Shown: positions 1 through 10,713, counted from the first letter of the stretch. The stretch: 64,000 nucleotides of DNA from Novipirellula caenicola (GCF_039545035.1 NZ_BAABRO010000009.1:124001-188000), one strand, 5' to 3'. Numbers and translations are program-made. The notes: generated from the letters alone by a model not told the origin.

Positions 1-1
1 C

Positions 2-3000
2 AACGATATCCTGCTTGGCGATACCGGCGTGATCGATCGGGCCGCCGTGGCTCCGGTCACAGGAACGGCCGTTGCAAGTTTGGTGCAATCGGTTCGCACC
101 AAATCGCCATCGATCGGCGGCAGCGACATGATTTCGGGTGACGAGGACAACGATATCATCTTCGCTGGATTTGGGACCGATTACGTCAATTTTGATCGCG
201 CCGCGACGCCGCTAACCGGCGAATCCGGAAACGATTTGATCGTGGGCGACAACGGCAATGCCGACTTTGATGTGTCCGCCGGTGTCTCGATCCTGGTGCA
301 ACTCGAGACCAATGAACCGACGCACGGCAGCGACGATTTCATCACGGCGGGCGAAGGCGAAAAGATTATCTTTGGCGGTGCCGGCAATGATACCCTGCTG
401 GCTGGCGGCGACACGCTGCCCGATATCGTGATCGGCGATGAAGGAATCGCCGTCTTTGATCCGACCAGCGGCATTCGTACGCATGTCGCCACCACCACGA
501 CCAACATCGGTGGCGATGACACCATCACCGCTGGCAACGCCTTTAATATCTTGCTTGGCGGTAGCGGTTCGGATCATATCACCGGAGGCGATTTGCAAGA
601 CGTGATCCTTGGGGATAACGGGCGAGTCGAATTCACCGCGTTTGATTCCGATCCGACGACGCTGGATCAAATCATTACCATTGATCCAACGCTCGGTGAT
701 GTCGATACGATTCAGGGCGGTTCCGGCGATGACATCATCATCGGCGGTACCGCAGGCGATGAAATCCATGGTGGGGATGGCTATGACATCCTGTTTGGTG
801 ATCATGCCGAAATCGATTACCGACGCCCCGTCGATCGCAATGTCGTCAGCCGCTTTATCACCGCAGCCGATGGTGGCGGAGACGACCAAATCGACGGCGA
901 TGGTGGCGATGACTTTATCTTTGGCGGCCAAGCCAATGACACCATCAACGGTGGCACAGGCCAAGACGATATCGTCGGCGGACATAACGTGCCATTCGGT
1001 GCCGATGGCGATGATACGATCGACGGCGGTGACGAAGCCGACGTGATTTTGGGTGACAACGGGATCATCACGCGGACGCTGTTGAGTGTCGGGCTGGGCA
1101 CCTGGGAAACCTACCTCGCTCCGTTTGACTCGATTGTGATTCGCGAAGTCCAACCGTTTGATGATCGCGATTTTGTCCAAGGCAACGATACACTGCGAGG
1201 CAGTGGCGGGATGGACATCCTTCGCGGCCAACGCGGTGACGACGAAATTCATGGTGGTGACGATGATGACGAGATCATCGGCGGCCTCGGCAGCGACACG
1301 ATCTTTGGTGAGGGTGGACAAGACTTTATTCTTGCCGATGCAGGCCAGATCCTTCGTGATTTCAACGACGATGGCACTCCGCAATTGAACAGCGACGGCA
1401 CGTGGCACCGCGATTTGTTAACCGAAGAAATCGGCCGCATCACCGATATCATTCCGATCGACCCGACGGGGCTGGCGAATCCGCCATCCGACTTGGCTGC
1501 ACGTTTGCTCGCCGCCGACCGCGTCGTGCTGTCCGGCGTCAATCTGTCGAACGGGTGGAAAAACACCGACGACCTGACTGGCCAATGGCAAACCGTGGCA
1601 ATTCTGATCGACTTGGTCGATGCCGACGATGACATCGTCGACGGCGGCGACGGCAACGACATCGTGTTGGGCCAACGAGGCGACGATACGCTGCGTGGTG
1701 GCAACGACAACGACACGCTGATCGGCGATCACGGCATCAACACTGCCCCGATGGAAACCGATCTACCGCAAATGGTCGACTCGATCCGCTTGATCGGCGT
1801 GGATGCGACGGCAAACCAGTTGTCCGGAATCACGGTGGAATTGCCAGGATTCGGGCAAGTGATTGTGCCCGAGATGGTAGCCGAGCCAGGCGACTTGGTG
1901 GCCGAGCGTCCTCGTTGGGATCGTTTGACCAGTGTTAACAAAAAACTCGCTGAGATCGCGGGGCAAGATGATTTGAAGACCAGCGACGATTTGTTGCTCT
2001 CACCGGCGATCTCGATGACGCCTCACTTCATCGGTCACGCTGGTGAACTCGATGGCAATGACTCGCTGTTTGGTGACGACGGTGCCGATTTGCTGTTCGG
2101 TGACAAGATGATCGTCAGCAGCGACCTGCAAACGGGGCTCACGCCGATCAACGAAGCGATCGATCGAGCAACCGGCGCGGTCGCGGGGGTGATGTACGCT
2201 TTCGAAGGACTTGCGCTGGACCAAAGCGTCGTGAACTTCGAGATTGATCATTTGGTCAATGACCAACAGCGAATCGAAGTCGGCAACGACCATCTCGAAG
2301 GTGGCGACGGCGACGACACGCTGGTTGGCGACAATGCCACCTACGCAATGCCGATCACCCGGACGCTTTCGGGCAGCGAATCGGTTGTCGTTAAATCGGC
2401 CGCACTGCAGCAGCATTTGGCAGATCTCGAAACGATCGCCGACGACGCATCGCAATGGGTCAGCGTCGCTCACCTTGACGTGATCGATCGGTTGCTTGCC
2501 GACGCCGCGGCCGCACGTCCTTCGTTGCCTGCGGTCAGCGGATTTGGAATCGACTTTGTCGAGCACCACCAAATCATCGTCGGTAACGACGTGATTCGTG
2601 GCGATGAAGGTGACGATACGATCGTCGGCGGCGATGCAAAAATCGTGGCCCCGTTGATCACCGGAACGACCGCTGATTTCCCGGACACGAAGATCGTCGA
2701 AGGATTGACGGCAGATGAAATCGAAGCGGTTGAAACGCAATTGTGGACCGAAGCTCGCGAGCAGGAACGTGAACTTGCCGAGCGACGTGGTTTGCGGCTC
2801 GTGAAAATGGACGCTGAACTCGCTGGTCGTACTCCCTTGGACCGGATCGCGTACGTTCCGTCGCTCGATCGCGAGCTCGACAATGACGATATCCAAGGCG
2901 ACGAGGGAGCGGACTTGGTGATCGGCGACTATGGCGTCATCGCCGCTCCGTTGGTGTTGGATGCACCGACGACCGCGACCGAGTTGCGAGACCTCGATGC

Positions 3001-4636
3001 TCATGTCGAGGTGGTATTGGAACAATATTCCAACGCGGATCGCAACGAAGTGCCACGCAGTTTTGATACGCACTTAGGCCGAGCACGCCACGCCACCTCA
3101 ACCACCGACGCGATGGCTCCCGAGTCGCGTCACAACGCAATCGATGGTCGCTGGGAAATCGGCGGAGACGACATGGATGGCAATGTCGGGGATGACACGC
3201 TGTTGGGTGATAACGCATCGGTTGTCGCGCCGTTTGTTGTCAACAATCCCGGTCAATCCGTGACCCTACGTCGCGCCGGCTACGTCGTCGCGTACGTTGA
3301 TGATGCGATGGAATCATTTGTCGACAATCCCGTGCTTCGGCGCGTCAACATTTCGGTCAGTGCCGATTCCATCAACGGTGGCGATGGCAACGACGTGCTG
3401 ATGGGAAGTGCCGGAGATGACAATCTCAATGGCGAAGCGGGCGATGACGTCGTCCTCGGTGGCAACGGCAACGACAGTCTTCGTGGTGGTACCGGCGACA
3501 ACGAAGTTCGTCGCGATGGGGGTGACTATCCACGACTCGATTTGCATGATGCAATTGGCGTTTTCGTTTCGACGACGCTGACACCGACGACGACTCAGTT
3601 GTTGTTGGATGCGGCCAACGGAGCCGACAATTTGGCGGGCTGGGCCGTGGGTGGATCGGGTAGCGGAGCCGATGGCGGCGACGGTGAACCCGATGCCCCC
3701 GCACCCCCGGTGGCTCGTACTGCATCGTTGACCGGAACAACCGTTGCCGTCACCGGACAACCGATGGTGCTTTCCGGAGCGATTACCGATTTGCCTACGG
3801 GAGCAACACCGCGGTTGTTATGGGAAGTGAAAAACGCGGCCGGGGAAACCGTGGCGATTGGCAAGGGAGCAAGTTTTGAATTTTTGCCCGCACTGGCCGG
3901 TACGTACACGGCGACTCTGACCGCGACCGATAGTGAGAACGGGTTGGGCACGGCTTCGGTTTCGCTGGACGTGCAAGACATTCGCATCGTCCCCGATCCA
4001 GATCATCCCGGGCAATCCATTTTGATCTTGGGCGGTAGCCAGTTTAATGATGACATCAAGCTGCAAGACGTTCGCCGCGAACCCAACTCGGTCGAAGTCC
4101 GGCACAGTCGTGGTGATGCGTGGACAAGAACCACCTACACCAACATCAGCCGCATCGATGTGTACGGCGGCGAAGGCAGTGATGACCTCTCGGCGGATCG
4201 TCAACTGACGATTCCAGTGCGGCTGTTTGGCGGTGCCGGAGATGACAAGATCCGAGGCGGTGCGGCAGACGACTTCCTTGACGGTGGTGCCGGCGATGAC
4301 CGGCTGTACGGTTTCGACGGCGACGATGTGCTCATTGGTGGCTGGGGAGCCGATCGGCTCGACGGCGGCGATGGCGATGACTTGATGATCACCGAGTTCA
4401 TGAGAACCGATGCCGGCAAGACCGAACCCGACGTGATCCTTGATCGCTGGTCCGGAACCAGTTTGTCAGTGGCCGATCGAATGGCGACGTTGATCAGCGA
4501 TCTCTCGGCGGCGATCTCGAGCGACGGAGCGACCGACAATTCCGACGGTGATCAAGGCCAGGACGCGTTCTTCACCGAGTTGACCGACGACCGCCGCGAA
4601 CGTCGCGGCGACAACGACCTCGTCACGCTGTTCTAA
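2..4636 (+). CDS. Giant RTX-type calcium-binding repeat protein, 5' end outside window
   Basis: The frame is open from base 2, so the true start lies upstream; 1544 codons are visible. The protein is dominated by glycine/aspartate nonapeptides of the GGxGxDxxx type, for example GGDGNDVLMG and GGAGDDRLYG, which in known RTX proteins fold into calcium-binding parallel beta-rolls. Blocks of these repeats alternate with linkers of roughly 50-100 residues that often begin with a GDNAxxxAP-like motif, giving a second, longer periodicity. A PKD/Ig-like segment (about residues 1245-1330, ending near GTYTATLTATDSENG) precedes a last RTX cluster and an acidic, polar tail. No enzymatic domain is visible. 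RTX proteins are generally exported, often by type I secretion, and act in adhesion or at the cell surface; for this one that is inference. The composition matches its neighbours and there is no sign of transfer. Confidence 0.9.
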   Translation, partial: NDILLGDTGVIDRAAVAPVTGTAVASLVQSVRTKSPSIGGSDMISGDEDNDIIFAGFGTDYVNFDRAATPLTGESGNDLIVGDNGNADFDVSAGVSILVQLETNEPTHGSDDFITAGEGEKIIFGGAGNDTLLAGGDTLPDIVIGDEGIAVFDPTSGIRTHVATTTTNIGGDDTITAGNAFNILLGGSGSDHITGGDLQDVILGDNGRVEFTAFDSDPTTLDQIITIDPTLGDVDTIQGGSGDDIIIGGTAGDEIHGGDGYDILFGDHAEIDYRRPVDRNVVSRFITAADGGGDDQIDGDGGDDFIFGGQANDTINGGTGQDDIVGGHNVPFGADGDDTIDGGDEADVILGDNGIITRTLLSVGLGTWETYLAPFDSIVIREVQPFDDRDFVQGNDTLRGSGGMDILRGQRGDDEIHGGDDDDEIIGGLGSDTIFGEGGQDFILADAGQILRDFNDDGTPQLNSDGTWHRDLLTEEIGRITDIIPIDPTGLANPPSDLAARLLAADRVVLSGVNLSNGWKNTDDLTGQWQTVAILIDLVDADDDIVDGGDGNDIVLGQRGDDTLRGGNDNDTLIGDHGINTAPMETDLPQMVDSIRLIGVDATANQLSGITVELPGFGQVIVPEMVAEPGDLVAERPRWDRLTSVNKKLAEIAGQDDLKTSDDLLLSPAISMTPHFIGHAGELDGNDSLFGDDGADLLFGDKMIVSSDLQTGLTPINEAIDRATGAVAGVMYAFEGLALDQSVVNFEIDHLVNDQQRIEVGNDHLEGGDGDDTLVGDNATYAMPITRTLSGSESVVVKSAALQQHLADLETIADDASQWVSVAHLDVIDRLLADAAAARPSLPAVSGFGIDFVEHHQIIVGNDVIRGDEGDDTIVGGDAKIVAPLITGTTADFPDTKIVEGLTADEIEAVETQLWTEAREQERELAERRGLRLVKMDAELAGRTPLDRIAYVPSLDRELDNDDIQGDEGADLVIGDYGVIAAPLVLDAPTTATELRDLDAHVEVVLEQYSNADRNEVPRSFDTHLGRARHATSTTDAMAPESRHNAIDGRWEIGGDDMDGNVGDDTLLGDNASVVAPFVVNNPGQSVTLRRAGYVVAYVDDAMESFVDNPVLRRVNISVSADSINGGDGNDVLMGSAGDDNLNGEAGDDVVLGGNGNDSLRGGTGDNEVRRDGGDYPRLDLHDAIGVFVSTTLTPTTTQLLLDAANGADNLAGWAVGGSGSGADGGDGEPDAPAPPVARTASLTGTTVAVTGQPMVLSGAITDLPTGATPRLLWEVKNAAGETVAIGKGASFEFLPALAGTYTATLTATDSENGLGTASVSLDVQDIRIVPDPDHPGQSILILGGSQFNDDIKLQDVRREPNSVEVRHSRGDAWTRTTYTNISRIDVYGGEGSDDLSADRQLTIPVRLFGGAGDDKIRGGAADDFLDGGAGDDRLYGFDGDDVLIGGWGADRLDGGDGDDLMITEFMRTDAGKTEPDVILDRWSGTSLSVADRMATLISDLSAAISSDGATDNSDGDQGQDAFFTELTDDRRERRGDNDLVTLF

Positions 4637-5193
4637 TGTCGTTGATCGCTCCGTGCTTCACCCTCCCAGCTTGCGTCGGGAGGGTCGGAAATCGAGCCTT
4701 CAGCGAGATTTCCGGGGAGGGCTGGTGACACTGAACTTGCACGTCGACATCTCTTACCCCGCGAGCCGCAATCGCCCCCGGGCCGGAGGCCGACACACAG
4801 CCTGCTATTGGCGTGAGCCCACGGTTCTAGGCTCCGGCCTGCTGCGTTGCTACTCGACTCGTTTGCATGTCGTAGCTACGCTTGCCAGAGCGTGGATGCT
4901 GACGAAACCGTGGCTAACGCCAAACCGAGGACGCTGTGAAGCATTTCGTAGCGGAACTCGTCAAGAGTTTCGGGGGACACTCGCCGTGGATCGAAAGTCT
5001 TGACGACTTCCGCTACGTTGAAAAGACACAACCCTTATAAGAAAAAATTCTTCATCGCGTTGGCCAAAATGGCTAACTCAAATCAGCAGCACGCTGCCGC
5101 ATTTGAGGGTAAGATAGAAGCCTCGCCCTGTTCGAATCCCGCCCTCCCCGACGATGCACCCTGTGTCGCTTGCCAATGGTGCTGAGAAATTCC
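4637..5193. repeat. Intergenic region with dispersed repeats and an inverted repeat
   Basis: No convincing gene is present. It contains one copy of the 'GGCCGGAGGCCGACACA' repeat family (about 4778-4860), a CCTCCC/GGGAGG hairpin near 4663-4725, and an inverted repeat whose left arm (from about 4948) reads GTAGCGGAACTCGTC and whose right arm (ending about 5019) reads GACGACTTCCGCTAC. The same arms bound each unit of the tandem array at 51.7-53.5 kb. Confidence 0.6.
5131..5150 (+). other. tRNA 3'-end-like fragment
   Basis: These 20 bases resemble a T-loop, 3' T-stem strand and 3' acceptor strand of a tRNA. The 5' half of the T-stem is not complementary, and no matching acceptor, D-arm or anticodon arm is found upstream, so this is not a functional tRNA. 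It could be a chance match or a relic of integration at a tRNA gene. Confidence 0.2.
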
Positions 5194-7977
5194 ATGAAAA
5201 GAGCTCTCGCCCTCGTCGTGCTCGCCATCATTCTGCCAAGCCTTGCTGCAGCCGAAGTTGTCGATTTCGTTCGCGATGTTCGACCCATTTTCGAAAAACA
5301 TTGCTATTCCTGTCACGGCGAATCGAAGCAAAAGAGCGGGCTGCGACTGGATATCAAATCCGAAGCCTTCAAAGGGGGCGATGGCTACGGCGAGCTGGTC
5401 GTTCCAGGCGATGTGGACGACAGCCCGCTGATTGAACTGGTCAGCAGCGATGACGAAGATTCACGGATGCCGCCCGGTGACCATCCGCTCTCGCCCGCCG
5501 AGATCGCGACGTTGACCCGCTGGGTCGAACAAAACGCGGTCTGGCCCGACGGCGTTGACCTTGCTGTGCTCGAGGATCGACTCGACCACTGGTCGTTCAA
5601 GCCGCTGGCGAAAGCGATTGTTCCTGACGTTAAAAACAAAGCGTGGCCTCGCAGCGATGTCGACCGCTTCGTGCTCGCTCGCCTAGAAAGCGAAGGCCTC
5701 ATCCCGGCGCCGCCCGCCGATCCGCGAATCTGGCTGCGACGAGTGACCTTGGATTTGACCGGGCTGCCACCGACGCCCGAGGATGTGGATGCGTTTCTGC
5801 AAGCGGTGGGCGACGATGACACTGCCTACGAAGCCGTGGTGGACCGCTTGCTGCAATCGCCTCGTTACGGCGAACGCTGGGCTCAGCATTGGTTGGACGT
5901 GGTGCGATATGCCGATACGCACGGTTTCGAAGTCAACACGGAACGGCCAAACGCATGGCCCTATCGTGACTACGTCATTGATGCTTTTAACAATGACACT
6001 CCCTATGACCAATTTATTCGTGAACAAATCGTTGGCGATGCATTGGATCAGAATGCGGCGACCGGATTTCTGATTACCGCATCGGTGTTGTTGCCGGGCC
6101 AGATTGGAAAGGACGAACCGTCAAAGCGTTTGGCACGACAGGATTCGATTGATGAGATCGTCGTCAACATCACCCAGACGTTTCTTGGTTTGAGCGTCGG
6201 CTGTGCACGCTGTCACGACCACAAATTTGATCCGATCTCGCTACACGACTATTACGCGATGCAGGCGTTTGTTGCCGGAGTCGAGTATGCCGATCGTGAA
6301 CTTGATCCCGCCGAAGCCAAGTCGCGACGCAGCGAGTCGGCAAAGCTGAAACAGCAACTGACCGATCTGGATCACCAACTTGCTCGCTTCACACCACTGG
6401 CTGGTTCCGCAGCCGAGCGTCCTGCGATCAACGCACGACTGAATACCGACCGTTTCGCCCCGGTGCGAACCAAGCGTGTGCGTTTCACGATCCACGCGAC
6501 CAACAAGTTAGAGCCGTGTATCGACGAGCTGGAGATCTTTGACACCGCGGGCAACAATCTCGCATTGGACAATCGCGGTGCGACCGTCACATCTTCGGGC
6601 AATAAAACTCAAAAGAACCGTCACGAGCTGCGGTTTCTCAACGACGGACGCTACGGCAATTCGCGAAGCTGGATGTCCAACCAGACGGGAAAAGGCTGGG
6701 TCGAAATCGAGTTGGCTGAAGCGGCGGAAATCGAACGCGTCGCCTGGGGCCGCGATCGCGAAGGCAAATTCGCTGACCGGTTAGCGACCGAGTACACGAT
6801 CGAAGTGGCGGACGAAAATGGAGCGTGGACAACGGTCGCCGACGCGTCGGATCGAGCTCCGTTTGATGCGGGCAAATCCAAACCGGCTGCGTTTTCGACC
6901 GAAGGACTCGCCGCCGACGAAGCTGCTCAGGCGACCAAGCTGCATCACCGCAGGACGGAGCTCGAGAAGCGGATTGCCAGCTTAGCCGAGATTCCATTGG
7001 CGTTTGCCGGGAAATTCCGCACCCCCGATGCCATTCATCTGCTTCGCCGTGGTGACCCCGAGCAGCCCGAGGACTTGGTACCACCCGCGGTGCTGGCGTC
7101 ATTCGGATCGGTCTCGCTGCCCGTCGACTCGCCCGAGCAGCAGCGGCGAGCCGTGCTGGCGGACTGGATCACCGATCCGGCCAACCCGCTGACCGCTCGC
7201 GTGATGGTGAACCGGATTTGGCAGGGCCATTTTGGGATGGGGATCGTCGAAACCGCCAGCGACTTTGGCCGGATGGGAACGAAACCGACCCACCCCGAAC
7301 TGTTGGACTGGATGGCACGCCAATTCATCGACTCTGGCTGGTCGGTCAAGCAAATGCACCGCACAATCGTCTTGTCGGCTACCTATCGGCAATCGACCCA
7401 GTTCGATGAGGATGCGTTTGCAACCGATGCCGACGGACGGTTGCTGTGGCGTTTCCCTACGCGTCGCTTGGATGCCGAAACGATCCGCGATTCGATGCTG
7501 ATGACCGGCGGCCGGCTGGATTTCAAGATGGGCGGACGCGGATTCAATCTGTTTAACCAGCGTGGTGGTTTGTCCGGGTTCACTCCGGTCGAATCGTTCA
7601 GCGGCGACGGGCTCAGACGAATGATTTACGCTCACAAAGTCCGCCGCGAACGCGATGCGGTGTTCGGGGCGTTTGATTGTCCCGATGGAGGACAAAGTAC
7701 GGCTCGGCGAATCGAATCGACCACGCCGATCCAAGCCCTAAATCTATTCAACAGTCGGTTTACACTCGAACAATCCGAAGCTTTTGCGATGCGAGTAAAA
7801 TCGGAATCGAACGCAGACGATCTCGAGCCGCAGATTCGCCGCGTGTACCAGATTGCACTAAACCGAGAACCCGCGGCGGAAGAGGTTTCTGATGCGATCC
7901 CCGTCGTCCGCGATTACGGATTGCAATCACTTTGCCGCGCGCTGTTTAACAGTAACGAATTTTTGTTCTTGCCTTGA
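5194..7977 (+). CDS. PSCyt1/DUF1549/DUF1553 (PSD1) planctomycete cytochrome-type protein
   Basis: This 927-residue exported protein starts with a clear signal peptide (MKRALALVVLAIILPSLAAA). I chose ATG 5194 because the signal peptide begins there; ATG 5176 in the same frame is possible. A haem-binding CYSCH motif lies at residues 37-41 (Planctomycete cytochrome C domain, PSCyt1). The DUF1549 region (about 150-360) includes GERWAQHWLDVVRYADT and a second CxxCH in CARCHDHKFDP. A discoidin-like beta domain (about 410-560) is inserted next, followed by DUF1553 (about 640-900, with NPLTARVMVNRIWQGHFG). Such proteins are among the most abundant paralogues in planctomycetes and are usually paired with a DUF1501 gene, as here 18 bp downstream. 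A role in periplasmic redox chemistry linked to glycan breakdown is proposed for the family but not shown by this sequence. Confidence 0.95.
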   Translation: MKRALALVVLAIILPSLAAAEVVDFVRDVRPIFEKHCYSCHGESKQKSGLRLDIKSEAFKGGDGYGELVVPGDVDDSPLIELVSSDDEDSRMPPGDHPLSPAEIATLTRWVEQNAVWPDGVDLAVLEDRLDHWSFKPLAKAIVPDVKNKAWPRSDVDRFVLARLESEGLIPAPPADPRIWLRRVTLDLTGLPPTPEDVDAFLQAVGDDDTAYEAVVDRLLQSPRYGERWAQHWLDVVRYADTHGFEVNTERPNAWPYRDYVIDAFNNDTPYDQFIREQIVGDALDQNAATGFLITASVLLPGQIGKDEPSKRLARQDSIDEIVVNITQTFLGLSVGCARCHDHKFDPISLHDYYAMQAFVAGVEYADRELDPAEAKSRRSESAKLKQQLTDLDHQLARFTPLAGSAAERPAINARLNTDRFAPVRTKRVRFTIHATNKLEPCIDELEIFDTAGNNLALDNRGATVTSSGNKTQKNRHELRFLNDGRYGNSRSWMSNQTGKGWVEIELAEAAEIERVAWGRDREGKFADRLATEYTIEVADENGAWTTVADASDRAPFDAGKSKPAAFSTEGLAADEAAQATKLHHRRTELEKRIASLAEIPLAFAGKFRTPDAIHLLRRGDPEQPEDLVPPAVLASFGSVSLPVDSPEQQRRAVLADWITDPANPLTARVMVNRIWQGHFGMGIVETASDFGRMGTKPTHPELLDWMARQFIDSGWSVKQMHRTIVLSATYRQSTQFDEDAFATDADGRLLWRFPTRRLDAETIRDSMLMTGGRLDFKMGGRGFNLFNQRGGLSGFTPVESFSGDGLRRMIYAHKVRRERDAVFGAFDCPDGGQSTARRIESTTPIQALNLFNSRFTLEQSEAFAMRVKSESNADDLEPQIRRVYQIALNREPAAEEVSDAIPVVRDYGLQSLCRALFNSNEFLFLP

Positions 7978-7995
7978 TTCGAAGAAACTTCGCTG

Positions 7996-9462
7996 ATGAA
8001 CGATCACGATCCAATGCTATCCCGCAGCGAATTCTCGTCACTGAATCGACGTGGGTTTCTGAGCAGCACTGCCTCGGCACTCGGCTCGGTCGCGCTGCTC
8101 GATTTACTCGGTGGCGGCACCGCCCAAGCTGCGTCGCCCGCGATCGATCCCGCTCGACCGTTTGTTCCCCGTGCTTCGCATTACCCGGCCAAGGCCAAGA
8201 ATGTGTTGGTAATTTTTTGTGCTGGAGCGGTTAGCCAGCTCGAGACGTGGGACTACAAACCCGAGCTGATTAAACAGGACGGCAAGCCGTTAGCCGGTGG
8301 TCCGGCGGTGACGTTTCAAGGACCGGCCGGAGACCTGGCTCGACCTCAATACAAGTTCCGGCAACGCGGTCAAACCGGAAAATGGGTCAGCGACATGATT
8401 CCGCATTTGGCCGAATTGACTGACGACATCGCGTTTATTCATTCGTTAACGAGCAAGAGTAACACGCACGGACCGGCCGAGAATTTCCTGTCGACCGGCA
8501 ACATTTTGGACGGTTTCCCAAGTCTCGGGTCGTGGGCGACATACGCGTTGGGCAGCGAAAATGCGAACCTGCCCGCTTACGTGGCAATCCCCGACCCTCG
8601 CGGCGTTCCTCAAAATGGATCAAACAATTGGGGGCCTGGTTTCCTGCCGGCTGCATTCCAAGGCACACCGCTGAGTTCAAAGAATCCAATTCGGCATCTG
8701 ACCTCCGACGGCGTCGGCGCGGATGCCGATCAAGCGACCCGTTCGCTGTTGCAGCGGATGAACGAACGACATCAGGATCAGCATCCTGGCAACGGAAAAT
8801 TGGCGGCACGAATCGCCAGCTACGAATTGGCGGCGCGGATGCAATTGAGTGTTCCTGAGATCAGCGACCTGAGTACCGAGCCGGCGCATGTGCTTCGCAG
8901 CTATGGCGCCGACGATGAATCAAATCTAACGCGAGCCGCATTCGCACGCAACTGTATCCTCGCGCGGCGGATGATCGAACGTGGCGTTCGCTTTGTCCAA
9001 GTGTTCAACGGCGCCTACGCCAGCGGTGGCGAGTTGAACTGGGACGGACACAGCAAGTTGAAAGAACAATACGACAAACATGCCGCCATCTTGGATCAAC
9101 CGACTGCGGCGTTGATCAAGGACATGAAGTCACGGGGGTTACTTGAAGACACGTTGGTGGTGTGGTGCACCGAGTTTGGTCGCATGCCGTTCTTCCAAAA
9201 AGGAGCGAAGGGCCGCGACCACAACCCCGACGGCTTTACGTGTTGGTTAACCGGAGCGGGAGTGAAGCCCGGCGTCAGCCACGGCGTGACCGATGAACTG
9301 GGCCAGAAAGCGGTACAAGACATTCGCCCGCTATACGATTTCAACGCCACAATCCTGCACCTATTGGGCCTCGATCACGAGCGATTGACGTTCGAGCACA
9401 ACGGAGTCCAGCGCCGGCTAACGAACGTCGAAGGCGATGTGATCCACGAAGTCCTAGCGTGA
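7996..9462 (+). CDS. DUF1501 protein, Tat-exported sulfatase-like fold
   Basis: The protein has 488 residues. The N-terminus carries a twin-arginine signal ([15 protein letters not shown], then a hydrophobic stretch and an AQAA cleavage region), so it is predicted to cross the membrane folded. The body matches DUF1501, a family related to alkaline phosphatase/sulfatase folds. Recognisable landmarks are [18 protein letters not shown] near the start, the [16 protein letters not shown] segment, [17 protein letters not shown], and the terminal [19 protein letters not shown]. It lies 18 bp after the PSCyt/PSD1 gene on the same strand, the usual two-gene arrangement, so the two products probably act together outside the cytoplasm. 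Its substrate is not known; a hydrolase function is family-based inference. Nothing is truncated. Confidence 0.95.
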   Translation: MNDHDPMLSRSEFSSLNRRGFLSSTASALGSVALLDLLGGGTAQAASPAIDPARPFVPRASHYPAKAKNVLVIFCAGAVSQLETWDYKPELIKQDGKPLAGGPAVTFQGPAGDLARPQYKFRQRGQTGKWVSDMIPHLAELTDDIAFIHSLTSKSNTHGPAENFLSTGNILDGFPSLGSWATYALGSENANLPAYVAIPDPRGVPQNGSNNWGPGFLPAAFQGTPLSSKNPIRHLTSDGVGADADQATRSLLQRMNERHQDQHPGNGKLAARIASYELAARMQLSVPEISDLSTEPAHVLRSYGADDESNLTRAAFARNCILARRMIERGVRFVQVFNGAYASGGELNWDGHSKLKEQYDKHAAILDQPTAALIKDMKSRGLLEDTLVVWCTEFGRMPFFQKGAKGRDHNPDGFTCWLTGAGVKPGVSHGVTDELGQKAVQDIRPLYDFNATILHLLGLDHERLTFEHNGVQRRLTNVEGDVIHEVLA

Positions 9463-10480
9463 GCAGCGATTCTGCCACCTCTCCGCGAACTTCGAAGACT
9501 GCTATTTAGAATCCGGCGTTGCGCACGCGTACTGTCACCTCTCCCGAACGCCGTTTGGGAGAGGTCGAGCAGAGCCTTCAGCGATGCTCGGGTGAGGGCC
9601 GACCGAGCAAGTAAGGCCGGAGTCTCATTGCAAACTCTTTATCAACTTCGAAGACTGCTGATGCAGTAGCAAGCGAGTAGGCCGGAGGCCGATACATGAC
9701 CTGCCGTTGGCGTGAGCCAACGGTATAGGGGCGACCTGGCGCCGTCAGGCGGAGGCCGACACATGACCGAGAGTGTGTCGCCCGCTGGGCTATATTTTCT
9801 CACCTCCGCTAGCCGGTGACTCACGCCACAGGCAGAGGGTGTATCGGCCTCCGGCTTGTAATCAATGCGGCTAAATCAGCAGTCTCCTTTGCTGGGGTGA
9901 GGGGGCTGACCGAGCAAGTCGATGGCGACGAAAACGATTCTTGCACCGGAGTTGCTCGGTCGATAGCGCGGACGCCCCCTCACCCGAGCAACACCTTAAG
10001 AGCGTGCTCGACCTCTCCCCCTGACTTCGTCGGTGGAGAGGTAACCGTAGTACTGGCCCGAAGAAAACTCTCACCCTGTCCCGTCCTCCATCCCAATCGC
10101 AGCCCAGCCATAGTGCATTTTCTACCGTAGCGGAAGTCGTCAACGGCTTGTTGTTTTATTCGTACGATGGACTTCCTAGTCCGTCGAATGCGCCATTGAC
10201 GGACTAGAAAGTCCATCATGCACCCTTGCCGCAGGAAACATCACTAAATCAACAAGCCGTCAAGGCTTTCGATCCACATCAAGCTTCCCCAGAAACTCAT
10301 CATGAAACGGTCGGATCACCAGCGAATGCCCCCAAGGCCGGAGGTTGAGACAGCGGCAGCGGTTGTGTCGCCCTCCAGGCTGCAGCAGTAACTAGCGGAA
10401 CCGCTGATTCCTGGATTCTCTGTCTTATCGAGCAAAATTTGCTAGCGACAGTGTTATGGATTTCCCGATAACGCTATTTA
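9463..10480. repeat. Intergenic region of about 1 kb built from dispersed hairpin repeats
   Basis: No gene is supported. It holds several copies of the GGCCGGAGGCCGATACA family (about 9660-9870 and near 10340), each associated with the hairpin CCGTTGGCGTGAGCCAACGG (8-bp stem, GTGA loop), a CTCTCC/GGAGAG 'CACCTCTCC...GGTGAGGG' repeat (9535-9600, 9890-10040), and a copy of the GTAGCGGAAGTCGTCAA / GTCCATCGTACGA module (about 10125-10275) that also builds the array at 51.7-53.5 kb. Confidence 0.6.
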
Positions 10481-10484
10481 TTCG

Positions 10485-10513
10485 TTGAAAACTATGCCGG
10501 CATACCGTATAGT
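10485..10513 (+). promoter_or_regulatory. Near-consensus promoter with overlapping operator-like palindromes
   Basis: A -35 element TTGAAA (10485-10490) is separated by 17 bp from a -10 element TATAGT (10508-10513). The spacer contains the perfect palindrome ATGCCGGCAT, and the pair AACTAT/ATAGTT flanks it. This arrangement suits autorepression by the downstream HTH antitoxin; that link is inference. Confidence 0.6.
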
Positions 10514-10572
10514 TAAGAAGGCGCAGGAAGTGGCCTAAGGAGTTGTATCGCCCGATTTATGGAGCGGTGGCT

Positions 10573-10713
10573 ATGCGCTCACTGGCATTATCGATGGTAC
10601 AAGAACGGGATTTGCGGCATCCACCATCATTGAACCCTGAGGACTTGCTTAACTTTGTCTATTTGGACGAGTTTGCAGCTGACTGGAAAGCTCTGCATGA
10701 TCGTTCATCATAG
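10573..10713 (+). pseudogene. Truncated RelE/HigB-like toxin (46 codons)
   Basis: A 46-codon frame runs from ATG 10573 to TAG 10713, immediately before the Shine-Dalgarno sequence of the HTH antitoxin gene. A TTG at 10543 preceded by AAGGA could add ten residues (LYRPIYGAVA). The segment NPEDLLNFVYLDEFAADWKA resembles the first third of RelE/HigB-type toxins, where a 'FxxLxxFxxxWxxL' stretch is followed by the beta-sheet core. Here the frame stops just after that stretch, so the core that would carry ribosome-dependent RNase activity is missing. I therefore read it as a toxin shortened by deletion, leaving its promoter and partner intact. The alternative is a genuine small protein of unknown role that is co-transcribed with the antitoxin. 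The family assignment rests on a short match from memory. Confidence 0.45.

Noticed and set aside
212-3073. Long minus-strand frames over the RTX gene (up to about 400 codons)
   Set aside because: They mirror the aspartate/glycine repeat codons, have no ribosome sites or recognisable domains, and the plus-strand protein is clear.
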